Part shown: positions 45,154-53,422 of the stretch, in pieces | Position numbering within the stretch: the stretch's first letter is position 1 | Layout of the letters: each line of letters starts with the position of its first letter | NCBI GenBank assembly: GCA_022562795.1 | Contig: JADFOP010000002.1 | Coordinates: forward strand, 31,322-95,321 | Direction of reading: 5' to 3' | Source of the DNA: Nitrospinota bacterium | Lineage (GTDB): Bacteria > JADFOP01 | DNA: 64,000 bases | Made by a program: the position numbers and the translations under genes | Notes under the pieces: model-generated | The model's input: only the letters and a program-made list of their open reading frames with translations | The model's database searches: none | Told to the model about the DNA's origin: nothing

Positions 45154-46514
45154 CGTTTTTGGCTGCGTGCCTTACGCGCCAGGGCCCCCTGGATGGCCAG
45201 GACCTTCTCCACAACCGCCTCCGGCGAGACGCCGAGGACGCGGATCATGGGCTCCTTGCCGTGGCCGCCTGTGTCGTAGATGACGTCGGGGACGCTGCCG
45301 GCCCGGCCGATGGCCTCTACGGTGCCCCACTCGAGGCTCGCCCCCTCGCGGCGCCTGACGGCAGGTGGCTCGTTAGAGCGGTCGAAGGCCCCGACCGCCA
45401 GCTTAACCTTCCGGCAGGCCGCGAGAATTCTCTTCTCGTAGCGGAGATTCATGGCTGCGCGTACGGACGGATCGTGGCCCATGGCCGCCAGTATCACGGC
45501 TGCCACGTGCTGGCTCGCCCCAAAGCTCGGCGGGGACACCTCCCGGACGGTCTCGCCCACCCGGTGAATTCTACCGGGGAAGGCGGCCACATCACGGCGG
45601 TCCAGCGCCTTCGGCAGGGCGTAACCCAGGTTGGTCTGGACCTCCGGCACCAGGGTGCCGATCCTAGCGGACTTGAGCCGCTCCAGGGCGGAGGTGAGAC
45701 TATCTATTACGTGGGACCGGTGGAGGGCCTTGTGGATGGTCGCGGCTGGGTCGGCCGGCCCCGTACCGCCTCCGATGGCCAGCCCATGCCGGATGGCCTC
45801 GGTGACGAAGCGCTTTGCACGGTTCACCGCCTCGGCGAGCGAGGCCCCACGGGCTAGGTGGGCGGCGGTGGCCGCTGCGAGGATGCAGCCGGTGCCGTGG
45901 GTGTTGGGCTGATCGATACGCTCGGAGACGAGCTCCGTCACGGTCCGGCCGTCGAAGAAGATGTCGATGGCGCGGCCCCGCCCGTGGCCGCCTTTGACGA
46001 GCACGCTTTTGGGCCCCATCCGCTTGAGGGCCCGGGCCGCCTCGGCCATGTCAGCCATGCTCCGAAGACGCTTTCCCAACAGAACCTCGGCTTCGGGCCT
46101 ATTTGGCGTGATCACTGTGGCCAGGGGAAAGAGCCTCTCCACCAGGGTCCGGACCGCCTCGGGCATAAGAAGCGAGTCGCCGCTTTTTGCCACCATCACC
46201 GGGTCTACCACGAGATTGGGAATCCCGTGCTCGACAGCTTTCTTGGCCACGTGCTCGATTATCTCGACGTTGGAGAGCATTCCCGTCTTTGCGGCGGCCA
46301 CGGGGAGGTCCGAGCAGATGGCGTCGATCTGGCGGCCGATAATGTAGGCCGGCAGGTCGTAGATGTCGGTTACCCCTCGGGTGTTTTGGGCTGTCACAGA
46401 GGTTATAACGCTTGTCCCGAAGACTTCGAGCGCGGTGAAGGTTTTAAGGTCGGCCTGAATTCCCGCTCCGCCACCTGAGTCAGAACCCGCAATTGTAAGC
46501 GCAACGGGAATCAT
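45150..46514 (-). CDS. thiD: Bifunctional HMP/HMP-P kinase and ThiN-type thiamine-phosphate synthase
   Basis: 454-aa ThiDN fusion. Residues 1-255 are ThiD: ALTIAGSDSGGGAGIQADLKTF, VVDPVMVAKSGDSLL, and the anion-hole NTHGTGCILAAATAAHLARG. From about 265 the sequence fits ThiN, including EVQTNLGYALPKALDRRDVAAFPGRI, ASQHVAAVILAAMGHDPSVRAAMNLRY and VPDVIYDTGGHGKEPMIRVLG. ThiN replaces ThiE in many archaea and some bacteria. No TPP riboswitch is seen upstream. Confidence 0.92.
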   Translation of the reverse strand: MIPVALTIAGSDSGGGAGIQADLKTFTALEVFGTSVITSVTAQNTRGVTDIYDLPAYIIGRQIDAICSDLPVAAAKTGMLSNVEIIEHVAKKAVEHGIPNLVVDPVMVAKSGDSLLMPEAVRTLVERLFPLATVITPNRPEAEVLLGKRLRSMADMAEAARALKRMGPKSVLVKGGHGRGRAIDIFFDGRTVTELVSERIDQPNTHGTGCILAAATAAHLARGASLAEAVNRAKRFVTEAIRHGLAIGGGTGPADPAATIHKALHRSHVIDSLTSALERLKSARIGTLVPEVQTNLGYALPKALDRRDVAAFPGRIHRVGETVREVSPPSFGASQHVAAVILAAMGHDPSVRAAMNLRYEKRILAACRKVKLAVGAFDRSNEPPAVRRREGASLEWGTVEAIGRAGSVPDVIYDTGGHGKEPMIRVLGVSPEAVVEKVLAIQGALARKARSQKR

Positions 46515-46681
46515 TCCGTCCTCCCCTGGTGGGCTCCTTGGAGAGTGTTCGCTACCTTAAGTCTATCACGGGCACGGCCCCTGGGCCATCGGTATTGGGG
46601 GGGTCTCCTCCTCCAGGCATTTCCTATGGGGTGTGGGTGATGTGGTTATTACGGAGTGTGGCCTGCGCCCACATTGAGGTT

Positions 46682-47983
46682 TTATAGAGAGACCCGGTAG
46701 CCTTCCCTGGTTAAATAGCCCCATGCCCGATAGCCCTGCCGGGCCCTAGGGCTCAGGCGTCCGGCGGTCACAAACACCCGCCGATGGGTCGGGGGTTGAT
46801 GCCCGACTTTTCCGACGGCATGGATCGCGCTCTCCGTCTCGGCGTCCCAAAGGACGTAGTCGGAAGGCGCGGCTACGAGCGTCGTTCCGTCGACCGTGTA
46901 GGCGACGGGCATCCCAGCAGCGATCCCCAGCCGATGGATTCGGGCTTCCTTGAGATGGTAGGAGGCGAGCATCTCGGCCGTCTTTTGATAGGAGAGGGCC
47001 GAGGCCTCGTCGGTGGCGTGCAGGGCGGCCTCGATAACGGCTCCCCGGTTGCCAACACCGCTCAGCTGCTCAAGGGCGCCTACGAGGAAGGTCTGGTGCC
47101 GAGGGGAGTATTCCGGGTGATTGATGAAGCGATCGAGGAGCTCCTGCCCAACACCCATCCACTCGAGCTTCTCCTCGTTGATGTCGGCCAGCTCCCCTGG
47201 CGACTTGTCCCTCAGGAGCGAGTTCATTGTGGCGCTGAACTTCCCGAGGCTGACCACGATACCCACCGCCCCGGGGATGAAGATGGCCCCGAGATTGACT
47301 GTTGCCTGACCCGCCGCCCGCTGGGTAGCGATGCTGTTGAGGAGGTCTTGAATCTGCGGGTTTGAGGAGTATACGTCCACATTTAGCTCATCGGCCACCT
47401 TCCTCTTGTGCTTGGCCAGCAAGATCTCCTTCACGAATGAGTCCCGCCGCTTGCTCCGCTTCCTGCCCTTGAAGAGGCGGCCAAGTGCCGCGAACCTCTC
47501 TCCAAGCCCCTGTCCGACGGCCTTTACTGTCTCGACCGGATGGACCACAGTTCTCACCAGCGCCTCCCCCGTTGCTTCGATGCGCTCGCCCGCGGCGTTG
47601 AGGAACTCGTACTCGTTTTTCAGCTCTACGGCCCGATCGAGTATCGATACCTCGTGGACGCGCACCTTGAGCATCTCAAGCGAGACGACGTCGTATCGTC
47701 CGTAGCGGGAACGTAGCGTAAAGTGGTAAAAGTGCCCGTCCGTCGATACCGGGTCGGCGACGGTGTGATACGGGCTTTTGCGGAGGGCCGGGGGAAGGAT
47801 GTCGGCGGCCCGAAGGACCGGCGGAGCCTCGTAGGCCGGTGTCTCGTCCTGGGCCACGGACGCCGAGACTACCACGAACAAGACCACTCCGGTGGATAGC
47901 CACGCCCCCCAGAAGCTCCAACGAGATCGGGCGGAAACGCTGATCAGTTTTCCCTCCAGCAGGAGGCGTTGAGATGGTGTCAC
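46682..47983 (-). CDS. Exported protein of unknown function coupled to lpdA
   Basis: 433 aa; GTG start overlaps the lpdA stop (GTGA). A hydrophobic segment at about 22-44 (WSFWGAWLSTGVVLFVVVSASVAQ) looks like a signal peptide. The middle has a basic region (LFKGRKRSKRRDSF), then VDVYSSNPQIQDLLNSIATQRAAGQATVNLG and a Gly/Val-rich hydrophobic helix near 230. Later parts (FLVGALEQLSGVGNRGAVIEAALHATDE; YTVDGTTLVAAPSDYVLWD) are soluble-looking. I recognise no family or catalytic motif. Confidence 0.7.
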   Translation of the reverse strand: MTPSQRLLLEGKLISVSARSRWSFWGAWLSTGVVLFVVVSASVAQDETPAYEAPPVLRAADILPPALRKSPYHTVADPVSTDGHFYHFTLRSRYGRYDVVSLEMLKVRVHEVSILDRAVELKNEYEFLNAAGERIEATGEALVRTVVHPVETVKAVGQGLGERFAALGRLFKGRKRSKRRDSFVKEILLAKHKRKVADELNVDVYSSNPQIQDLLNSIATQRAAGQATVNLGAIFIPGAVGIVVSLGKFSATMNSLLRDKSPGELADINEEKLEWMGVGQELLDRFINHPEYSPRHQTFLVGALEQLSGVGNRGAVIEAALHATDEASALSYQKTAEMLASYHLKEARIHRLGIAAGMPVAYTVDGTTLVAAPSDYVLWDAETESAIHAVGKVGHQPPTHRRVFVTAGRLSPRARQGYRAWGYLTREGYRVSL

Positions 47984-49386
47984 GCTTCTCTTTTCGGCGG
48001 GATATGGATCGCCATGCCGTGGACGTCGTGGACGGCCTCCATAATGGCTTCGGACAGAGTCGGGTGAGCGTGGGTGAGGTCGCCAAGCTCAGAGGCCGTC
48101 ATACCGGCGTGCATAGCGACCGCCGCCTCGTGGATGAGGTCGGCTGCGTGGTCGCCAACGATGTGGACGCCAAGAATCTGGTCGGTCTCCTCCTCGGCGA
48201 TGACCTTCACCTGGCCTACCGTTTCTCCGGCGCACATGGCTTTTCCTAAGGCTCTGATGGGAAAGCGGCCCACCCGGTATGCGAGGCCCCGCTTCTCCGC
48301 CTCCTCCTCGGTGATGCCGACCACCCCCACCTCGGGGATGGTGAAGATACCCGCCGGGACAATGTCGTAGTTCATGACCCGGTTTCGGCCCATGGCGTTC
48401 TCGGCGGCCACGATGCCCTCGGCCGAGGCTTTGTGGGCGAGCAGCGCCCCGCCAACCACGTCGCCGATGGCGTAGATGGCCTCGGTGGAGCTCTGCATCC
48501 GCTCGTTGACCACAATCTCGCCCCCCCCGGTTAAGTCAACCCCGGCGGCTTCGAGCCCAAGCCCGTCGGTGTTGGGGCGCCGTCCGATGGAGACCAGCAC
48601 CAGGTCGGCCTCGACGGTCTCACCCCCCGCCAGCGTGATTAGCACCACTCCGTCCTCCTGGCGCTCGGCCTTATCCACCTTGGTGCCCGAATGGAGGGCG
48701 ATCTTGCGCTTCTTAAGCTCTCGCTCGATGAGACGGCTGGTCTCGCCGTCTTCAAAGGGGAGGGCCCTCTCCATCATCTCCACCATGGTGACCCGGCAGC
48801 CGAGCTCGTGGTAGAGGAATGCGAACTCGCACCCGACGATTCCGGCGCCGATGATGAGCAGGTGGGAGGGAAGCTCCCTCAGGTTGACGGCCTCGTCGGA
48901 GGAGATTATGGATGCGCCGTCGAAGGGGAATGCAGGAATCGAAACCGGGCGGCTGCCGGTGGCGACGATGGTCTTTGCCGCCTCGACGGTCTCGGCGGCC
49001 CCGTCGGCGGCGGTCACCTCGATGGCAGTGGAACTCTTAAAGCGGGCCTGACCGTGAAGGTAAGTAACCCCCCGGCTCTTCAGCAGGGTTTGGATGCCCT
49101 TGACGAGGGTGGCGACGATCTTGTCTTTCCGGTCGATGAGGCGGCCCATATCGACCCGGGCTTCACCTTCTAATATTATGCCGAACTCAGCCGCCTCCTT
49201 TATCTTTTTATAGACCTCGGCCGAGGCGATCATGGCTTTGGTTGGGATGCAGCCCCAGTTGAGGCAAGTCCCGCCTAGCTCGTCCTTGTCGATGAGGACC
49301 ACGCGGCCTCCTAGCTGGGCCGCACGAATGGCCGCCACGTAGCCCCCGGGCCCGGCGCCGATGATGGCGAGGTCGTAGCTTGCCAT
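47980..49386 (-). CDS. lpdA: Dihydrolipoyl dehydrogenase (E3)
   Basis: 468-aa flavoprotein. FAD site IIGAGPGGYVAAIRAAQLGG, redox disulfide in GGTCLNWGCIPTKAMI, NAD site IIGAGIVGCEFAFLYHELG, and the interface His-Glu in THAHPTLSEAIME. It is the common E3 of 2-oxoacid dehydrogenases or glycine cleavage, but none of those subunits is nearby. It starts a minus-strand run and is divergent from cysK. Confidence 0.96.
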   Translation of the reverse strand: MASYDLAIIGAGPGGYVAAIRAAQLGGRVVLIDKDELGGTCLNWGCIPTKAMIASAEVYKKIKEAAEFGIILEGEARVDMGRLIDRKDKIVATLVKGIQTLLKSRGVTYLHGQARFKSSTAIEVTAADGAAETVEAAKTIVATGSRPVSIPAFPFDGASIISSDEAVNLRELPSHLLIIGAGIVGCEFAFLYHELGCRVTMVEMMERALPFEDGETSRLIERELKKRKIALHSGTKVDKAERQEDGVVLITLAGGETVEADLVLVSIGRRPNTDGLGLEAAGVDLTGGGEIVVNERMQSSTEAIYAIGDVVGGALLAHKASAEGIVAAENAMGRNRVMNYDIVPAGIFTIPEVGVVGITEEEAEKRGLAYRVGRFPIRALGKAMCAGETVGQVKVIAEEETDQILGVHIVGDHAADLIHEAAVAMHAGMTASELGDLTHAHPTLSEAIMEAVHDVHGMAIHIPPKREA

Positions 49387-49429
49387 GGATCGCTCCGTAG
49401 GGAGGGTCTTTAATCCAGTAAACGGGGGA

Positions 49430-49459
49430 AGGATAACGGGAGGGGCTGGGGGGTGTCAA
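49430..49459 (-). promoter_or_regulatory. Putative lpdA promoter
   Basis: Minus-strand TTGACA (49454-49459), 18-base spacer, TATCCT (49430-49435), 44 bases before the lpdA start. Confidence 0.5.
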
Positions 49460-49509
49460 GCTGGCCTGTTTTTAAAGTCGTTTTATCAATGTCGGTTTGA
49501 TGGAGAAAA

Positions 49510-49534
49510 ATAGTTGACTATTTTAGACAGGAAT
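49510..49534. promoter_or_regulatory. IscR type-1-like operator overlapping the cysK promoter
   Basis: The 25 bases agree with the E. coli IscR type-1 consensus (ATASYYGACTRWWWYAGTCRRSTAT) at 23 positions; the mismatches are AGAC for AGTC and AAT for TAT. It covers the whole -35 box, so binding should repress. An Rrf2/IscR-type gene lies 7.6 kb downstream at the end of the same cluster. Confidence 0.7.
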
Positions 49535-49541
49535 GTATAAT
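49514..49541 (+). promoter_or_regulatory. Strong sigma70-type promoter of cysK
   Basis: TTGACT (49514-49519), 16-base spacer, perfect TATAAT (49536-49541), 55 bases before the ATG. The surrounding gap is unusually AT-rich. Confidence 0.78.
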
Positions 49542-49596
49542 AGGGGCAGAGTTTTTCGGGATTTTCCATTATTCCCCCTTTTTATGGGAGATTGCG

Positions 49597-50574
49597 ATGG
49601 GCCGGAAATGCTTTACAGACGCCTGCGACCTCATCGGAAACACTCCCCTGGTTAAGCTTCGCAGAACCACGGCGAAGGACGGGGCAAACGTCTACGCCAA
49701 GCTGGAATTTTACAATCCAGGCGGGAGCGTGAAGGACCGGATTGCCCTGTCGATGGTTGAGGATGCCGAGCGACACGAGCTCCTCCAGCCGGGCTGGACG
49801 ATCGTTGAGCCGACCAGCGGGAACACGGGAATCGGCCTGGCGATGGTGGGGGCGGTCAAGGGCTATCCCGTCGTGATCGTAATGCCGGAGGATATGACCT
49901 TTGAGCGGATCAACATCCTCAAGGCCTTCGGGGTTGAAGTGGTCTTAAGCCCTCCCGAGCAAGCCATGCAGGGAGCCGTGGATGAGGCTGGGCGGCTGCA
50001 GGCCGCAAACGAAAACTGGTTCATGCCACAGCAGTTCAACAACAGCGCGAACCCGGAGGTTCACCGACGGACAACGGCGAGAGAGATTCTCCGCTCCTTG
50101 GCCAAGGAGCCCATCCACGCCCTTGTAGCCGGCATCGGCACCGGGGGGACCATCACCGGGGTCGGCGAGGTCCTGAAGGGCCGCTATCCCGATCTATTAG
50201 TGGTCGGGGTGGAGCCTGCATCGAGCGCCGTCCTTTCGGGCAATAAGCCAGGGATGCACATGATTCAAGGCATCGGGGCGGGATTTATCCCGAAGGTGCT
50301 CAACCAACAGATCCTCGATGAGATAATGACCGTGACCGACGAGGATGCCTACCAGGCGGCCAAGCAGGTGGCTGCCGAGGAGGGGCTATTCGTCGGTATA
50401 TCGGCTGGAGCCGCCTATTGGGCGACCCAGAAGGTAGCAGAACGGCTGGGACGGGGAGCGACGGTGGTGACCGTCTTCCCCGACGGGGGTGAGCGGTACC
50501 TCTCTTTTGAGCGGTATTTCAGTTGGCCTGAGCGGGAGGAAGTGGCCGCAGAGGTTTCGGCCGACGGTCGATAA
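49597..50574 (+). CDS. cysK: Cysteine synthase A-type (O-acetylserine sulfhydrylase)
   Basis: 325-aa fold-type II PLP enzyme making cysteine from O-acetylserine and sulfide. ACDLIGNTPLVKLRR is the start, the PLP lysine lies in NPGGSVKDRIALSM, the substrate loop is EPTSGNTGIGLAM, the phosphate-binding loop is GIGTGGTITGVGEVLKG, and VFPDGGERYLS is near the end. It sits between an IscR-like operator and the SAM-I riboswitch. A second, CysM-like synthase lies 3.8 kb downstream. Confidence 0.95.
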   Translation: MGRKCFTDACDLIGNTPLVKLRRTTAKDGANVYAKLEFYNPGGSVKDRIALSMVEDAERHELLQPGWTIVEPTSGNTGIGLAMVGAVKGYPVVIVMPEDMTFERINILKAFGVEVVLSPPEQAMQGAVDEAGRLQAANENWFMPQQFNNSANPEVHRRTTAREILRSLAKEPIHALVAGIGTGGTITGVGEVLKGRYPDLLVVGVEPASSAVLSGNKPGMHMIQGIGAGFIPKVLNQQILDEIMTVTDEDAYQAAKQVAAEEGLFVGISAGAAYWATQKVAERLGRGATVVTVFPDGGERYLSFERYFSWPEREEVAAEVSADGR

Positions 50575-50578
50575 TCCA

Positions 50579-50608
50579 TTGACGACCGCAGCGTCGTTGT
50601 GGTAGGTT
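50579..50608 (+). promoter_or_regulatory. Putative promoter of the SAM-riboswitch transcript
   Basis: TTGACG (50579-50584), 18-base spacer, TAGGTT (50603-50608). Initiation about 7 bases later would start the RNA shortly before the riboswitch. Confidence 0.45.
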
Positions 50609-50628
50609 CTGCTCTCCCATAGGATAAT

Positions 50629-50742
50629 CTTATCCAGAGCGGCGGAGGGACGGGCCCTTTGAAGCCGCAGCAACCGGCTCCCAGTCCGGGGAGTGTCCGG
50701 TGCTAAATCCCGCAGGGTCCCCGGACCTTGAAAGATGAGAAG
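50629..50742 (+). promoter_or_regulatory. SAM-I (S-box) riboswitch
   Basis: Conserved S-box blocks occur in order: CTTATCCAGAG with GGCGGAGGGA, CCCTTTGAAGCC, GCAGCAACC, the GGTGCTAAATCCCGC segment, and closing GATGAGAAG. P1 is formed by CTTATC (50629-50634) and GATGAG. S-adenosylmethionine binding stabilises P1 and favours the terminator at 50771. This ties the downstream genes to methionine/SAM supply. Confidence 0.93.
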
Positions 50743-50770
50743 ACCCGGCCGGCCTAGCGCGTACGGGAGG

Positions 50771-50799
50771 CCTCTTCTCGCCCCGGGAAGAGGTTTTTT
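50771..50799 (+). terminator. Intrinsic terminator of the SAM-I riboswitch
   Basis: CCTCTTC (50771-50777) pairs with GAAGAGG (50787-50793) and is followed by six T. The riboswitch 3' strand GAGAAG (50737-50742) is exactly complementary to CTTCTC (50774-50779), providing the alternative antiterminator stem when SAM is low. Confidence 0.9.
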
Positions 50800-50832
50800 G
50801 CTGGATGCCGGACCCGCTTAAGGGGAGGCGAT

Positions 50833-52071
50833 ATGAGTTTCGTCCTCGGTCTCAAATGTCGTGAGTGCTCGAGGGAGTATCCAAAAGAGCCCCTTCACGT
50901 CTGCGAATACTGCTTCGGCCCCCTGGAGGTGGTCTACGACTATGAGGGCATCGGGAGGGTCATAAGCAGGGAGAGCATCGAGGCCGGCCCCAATAGCATG
51001 TGGCGCTACCGTCCTTTGCTGCCCATCGACGGTGAGCCCGCCGTGGGGCTCCACGTCGGAATGACCCCTATGATCCGGACAAAACGCTTGGGCAAAGCCC
51101 TGGGGCTTAACAACCTCTACGTGAAGAACGACAGCGTCAATCACCCCTCATGGAGCTTCAAGGACCGGGTGGTCAGCGTCGCCATCACTAAAGCCCGGGA
51201 GTTCGGCTTCGAGGTGGTGGCCTGCGCCTCCACCGGGAACCTGGCCAACTCGGTGGCCGCCATGGCGGCTCAGGCGGGGCTCCAAAGCTACATCTTCATC
51301 CCCGCCGACCTGGAGGAGGGAAAGGTTCTGGGAACCCTCATCTATGGAGCGAATCTCATTGGTGTGAAGGGCTCCTACGACGACGTCAACCGCCTCTGCA
51401 GCGAGATTGCCGCCAACTATCACTGGGCGTTCGTCAACATCAACATCAGGCCCTATTACGGCGACGGCTCCAAGACATACGCCTATGAGGTCGCCGAGCA
51501 GCTCGGCTGGAGGGCGCCCGACAACATAATCGTCCCCGTGGCCGGCAGCTCTCTCATCATCAAGATCGACAAAGGGTTCAAGGAGCTAGCTTCCTTGGGG
51601 CTCATCCCTGAGGCCGCGTGCAAGGTCTACGCGGCCCAGGCGACCGGCTGCAGCCCCGTGACCACGGCGATCAAAGAGGGGGAAGACTTCTTCCGGCCGG
51701 TCAGGCCCAACACCATCGCCAAGAGCATCGCTATCGGAAACCCCGCCGACGGAATCTACGGCATCCGGGTAGTCAAGGAGACCGGCGGATGGGGCGAGGA
51801 TGTAACCGACGAGGAGCTCGTCGATGGCATGAAGCTGCTCGCCGAGACGGAGGGCGTCTTTACCGAGACGGCAGGCGGCGTTGTCGTAGCGGTGGCCCGC
51901 AAGCTCGTCAAACAAGGGCGCATAGACAGCGATGACCTCACCGTGCTCTCCATTACCGGCCACGGCCTAAAGACTCAGGAGGCCGTTATCGGAAAGATCG
52001 GCACTCCTTTGCTCATCGAGCCGAGACTCAGCTCGTTCGTCGATATGTTTAATAACCCCAAGAAGGAGTAA
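50833..52071 (+). CDS. Threonine synthase-like PLP enzyme under SAM control
   Basis: 412 aa, preceded by GGGGAGG. An N-terminal zinc ribbon (CRECSREYPKEPLHVCEYC) precedes a fold-type II PLP domain. The PLP lysine lies in NHPSWSFKDRVVSVAI, with ACASTGNLANSVAAMAAQAG, the phosphate loop VPVAGSSLIIKIDKGFKEL, and ITGHGLKTQEAVI. By sequence it is a zinc-ribbon threonine synthase, acting on O-phosphohomoserine. Control by a SAM riboswitch and immediate linkage (4 bases) to a sulfur-carrier gene suggest use of the same substrate for homocysteine. That function is inference; ordinary threonine synthesis remains possible. Confidence 0.85.
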   Translation: MSFVLGLKCRECSREYPKEPLHVCEYCFGPLEVVYDYEGIGRVISRESIEAGPNSMWRYRPLLPIDGEPAVGLHVGMTPMIRTKRLGKALGLNNLYVKNDSVNHPSWSFKDRVVSVAITKAREFGFEVVACASTGNLANSVAAMAAQAGLQSYIFIPADLEEGKVLGTLIYGANLIGVKGSYDDVNRLCSEIAANYHWAFVNINIRPYYGDGSKTYAYEVAEQLGWRAPDNIIVPVAGSSLIIKIDKGFKELASLGLIPEAACKVYAAQATGCSPVTTAIKEGEDFFRPVRPNTIAKSIAIGNPADGIYGIRVVKETGGWGEDVTDEELVDGMKLLAETEGVFTETAGGVVVAVARKLVKQGRIDSDDLTVLSITGHGLKTQEAVIGKIGTPLLIEPRLSSFVDMFNNPKKE

Positions 52072-52075
52072 CGCC

Positions 52076-52357
52076 ATGGCTATCACGGTGCGCATACCCA
52101 CACCTCTTCAGGGCTTGACGCAGAACCGGGCCGAGGTCGATGCCAAGGGCAGCAACATCAAGGAGCTTGTGGAGGACCTTGATCGGCAGTATCCAGGCAT
52201 CAAAGAGCGCATCTGCGACGAAACAGGCGCCATCCGCCGGTTCGTCAACATCTACCTGAACGATGAGGACATCAGGTTCATCGATGGAGACTCAACTGCG
52301 GTCAGGGAGGGCGACGACGTCTCGATTATCCCCGCCATCGCGGGCGGCTCGTGCTAA
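52076..52357 (+). CDS. ThiS/MoaD-family sulfur carrier protein with Gly-Gly-Ser-Cys tail
   Basis: 93-aa ubiquitin-fold protein (ITVRIPTPLQGLTQNRAEVDA, YLNDEDIRFIDGDSTAVREGDDVSIIPAIAGG). Mature carriers end in Gly-Gly, which is adenylated and converted to a thiocarboxylate. Here two residues, Ser-Cys, follow the pair (G90-G91-S92-C93). Such extended tails occur in carriers that need trimming by a JAMM protease, for example QbsE and HcyS. A JAMM gene lies at 56674 and an E1-like activating enzyme at 55595. It resembles mycobacterial CysO in length and context. Confidence 0.92.
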   Translation: MAITVRIPTPLQGLTQNRAEVDAKGSNIKELVEDLDRQYPGIKERICDETGAIRRFVNIYLNDEDIRFIDGDSTAVREGDDVSIIPAIAGGSC

Positions 52358-52409
52358 GAGCCCTCTTAGGACTTAACTACAAGCTTCGCATGGTGTGGAG
52401 ATCAGAACC

Positions 52410-53390
52410 ATGACACACCGGGATACGAAAATTAGTATAGATAAGAAGACGTCGGTGAGCTACGGCAAGAGGCCCTACCGTGCAAGGGCTGTAGGGTTGC
52501 TTGGATGCGCGGGGCTCTTCATCTCCTTATTGGTATTTGGGGCGACGTCCTGGACCACCCTGACGGCCTGGGCGGCCGGGTATCCCAACGACCGGCTCCT
52601 GGTTGATACTACCTGGGTGGCCGAGCACGGGAAAGATGAGGGAGTGCGAATCCTCGACGTGCGACCTATTGGAGAGTACATGCAGGGTCATATCCCCGGG
52701 GCGGCTCACTTCGACGTGGCCCAGGTTAGGGTCGAGCGTGGCGGCGTAAAGGGAATGCTTCCTCCGCCTGAGGTGCTCAACGCCATCTTCGGCGACCACG
52801 GGATCAGCCGAGAGAACACTGTTGTCCTATACGACGGGAAAGGAGGGCTTTGGGCCTCGCGCCTCTTCTTCGCCCTGGACTACATGGGCCACCCCGACGC
52901 CCGCCTCCTAAACGGCGGGTGGCTGAAGTGGTCCCGTGAGAGACGGCCCGTAACCCGGGCCCCTGCGCGCGTGGAGCCGGCCACCTACCGCGGACGGCCC
53001 GACCCCGAGAAGCTTGCCGACGCCTCCTGGATAGTTGCCCACCTCAACGACCCGACCGTAAAATCCCTCGATACCCGGAGCGCGGGCGAGTATCTAGGCA
53101 AGGATGTTCGATCCGCCCGGGGAGGCCACATCCCTGGGGCCGTGAACGTCAACTGGGTCGAGAACGTAAGCGGACCGAGCATGGGCTTCAAATCCGCCGA
53201 CGAGCTCCAGGCCATCTACACCAAGGCCGGGCTCACGCCGGACAAAGAGGTGGTGCCCTACTGCCAGAGCCACGTACGGGGCAGCCATTCCTACTTCGTC
53301 CTCAAGCTTTTGGGTTATAAGAAGCTCAGAGGCTACGACGGATCGTGGAATGAGTGGGGAAACCGATCGGACCTACCTTTGGGTAAGTAA
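52410..53390 (+). CDS. Exported two-domain thiosulfate sulfurtransferase (rhodanese)
   Basis: 326 aa from ATG 52410 (GGAG 9 bases upstream); an in-frame GTG at 52395 lacks a good RBS. A hydrophobic segment (about 28-52, ending LTAWAAG) indicates export or anchoring. Two rhodanese domains follow. The C-terminal one has the catalytic loop YCQSHVRGSHSYF and YDGSWNEWG, typical of SseA/3-mercaptopyruvate or thiosulfate sulfurtransferases. The N-terminal domain (YDGKGGLWASRLFFALDYMGH) lacks Cys and is structural. It may mobilise thiosulfate sulfur in the periplasm. Confidence 0.9.
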   Translation: MTHRDTKISIDKKTSVSYGKRPYRARAVGLLGCAGLFISLLVFGATSWTTLTAWAAGYPNDRLLVDTTWVAEHGKDEGVRILDVRPIGEYMQGHIPGAAHFDVAQVRVERGGVKGMLPPPEVLNAIFGDHGISRENTVVLYDGKGGLWASRLFFALDYMGHPDARLLNGGWLKWSRERRPVTRAPARVEPATYRGRPDPEKLADASWIVAHLNDPTVKSLDTRSAGEYLGKDVRSARGGHIPGAVNVNWVENVSGPSMGFKSADELQAIYTKAGLTPDKEVVPYCQSHVRGSHSYFVLKLLGYKKLRGYDGSWNEWGNRSDLPLGK

Positions 53391-53422
53391 TGGGGAACGA
53401 CACCTAACGTGGGCGGACGACA

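Noticed and set aside
46515..46681. Possible TPP riboswitch upstream of thiDN
   Set aside because: No CTGAGA or other conserved TPP-box elements found on the minus strand.
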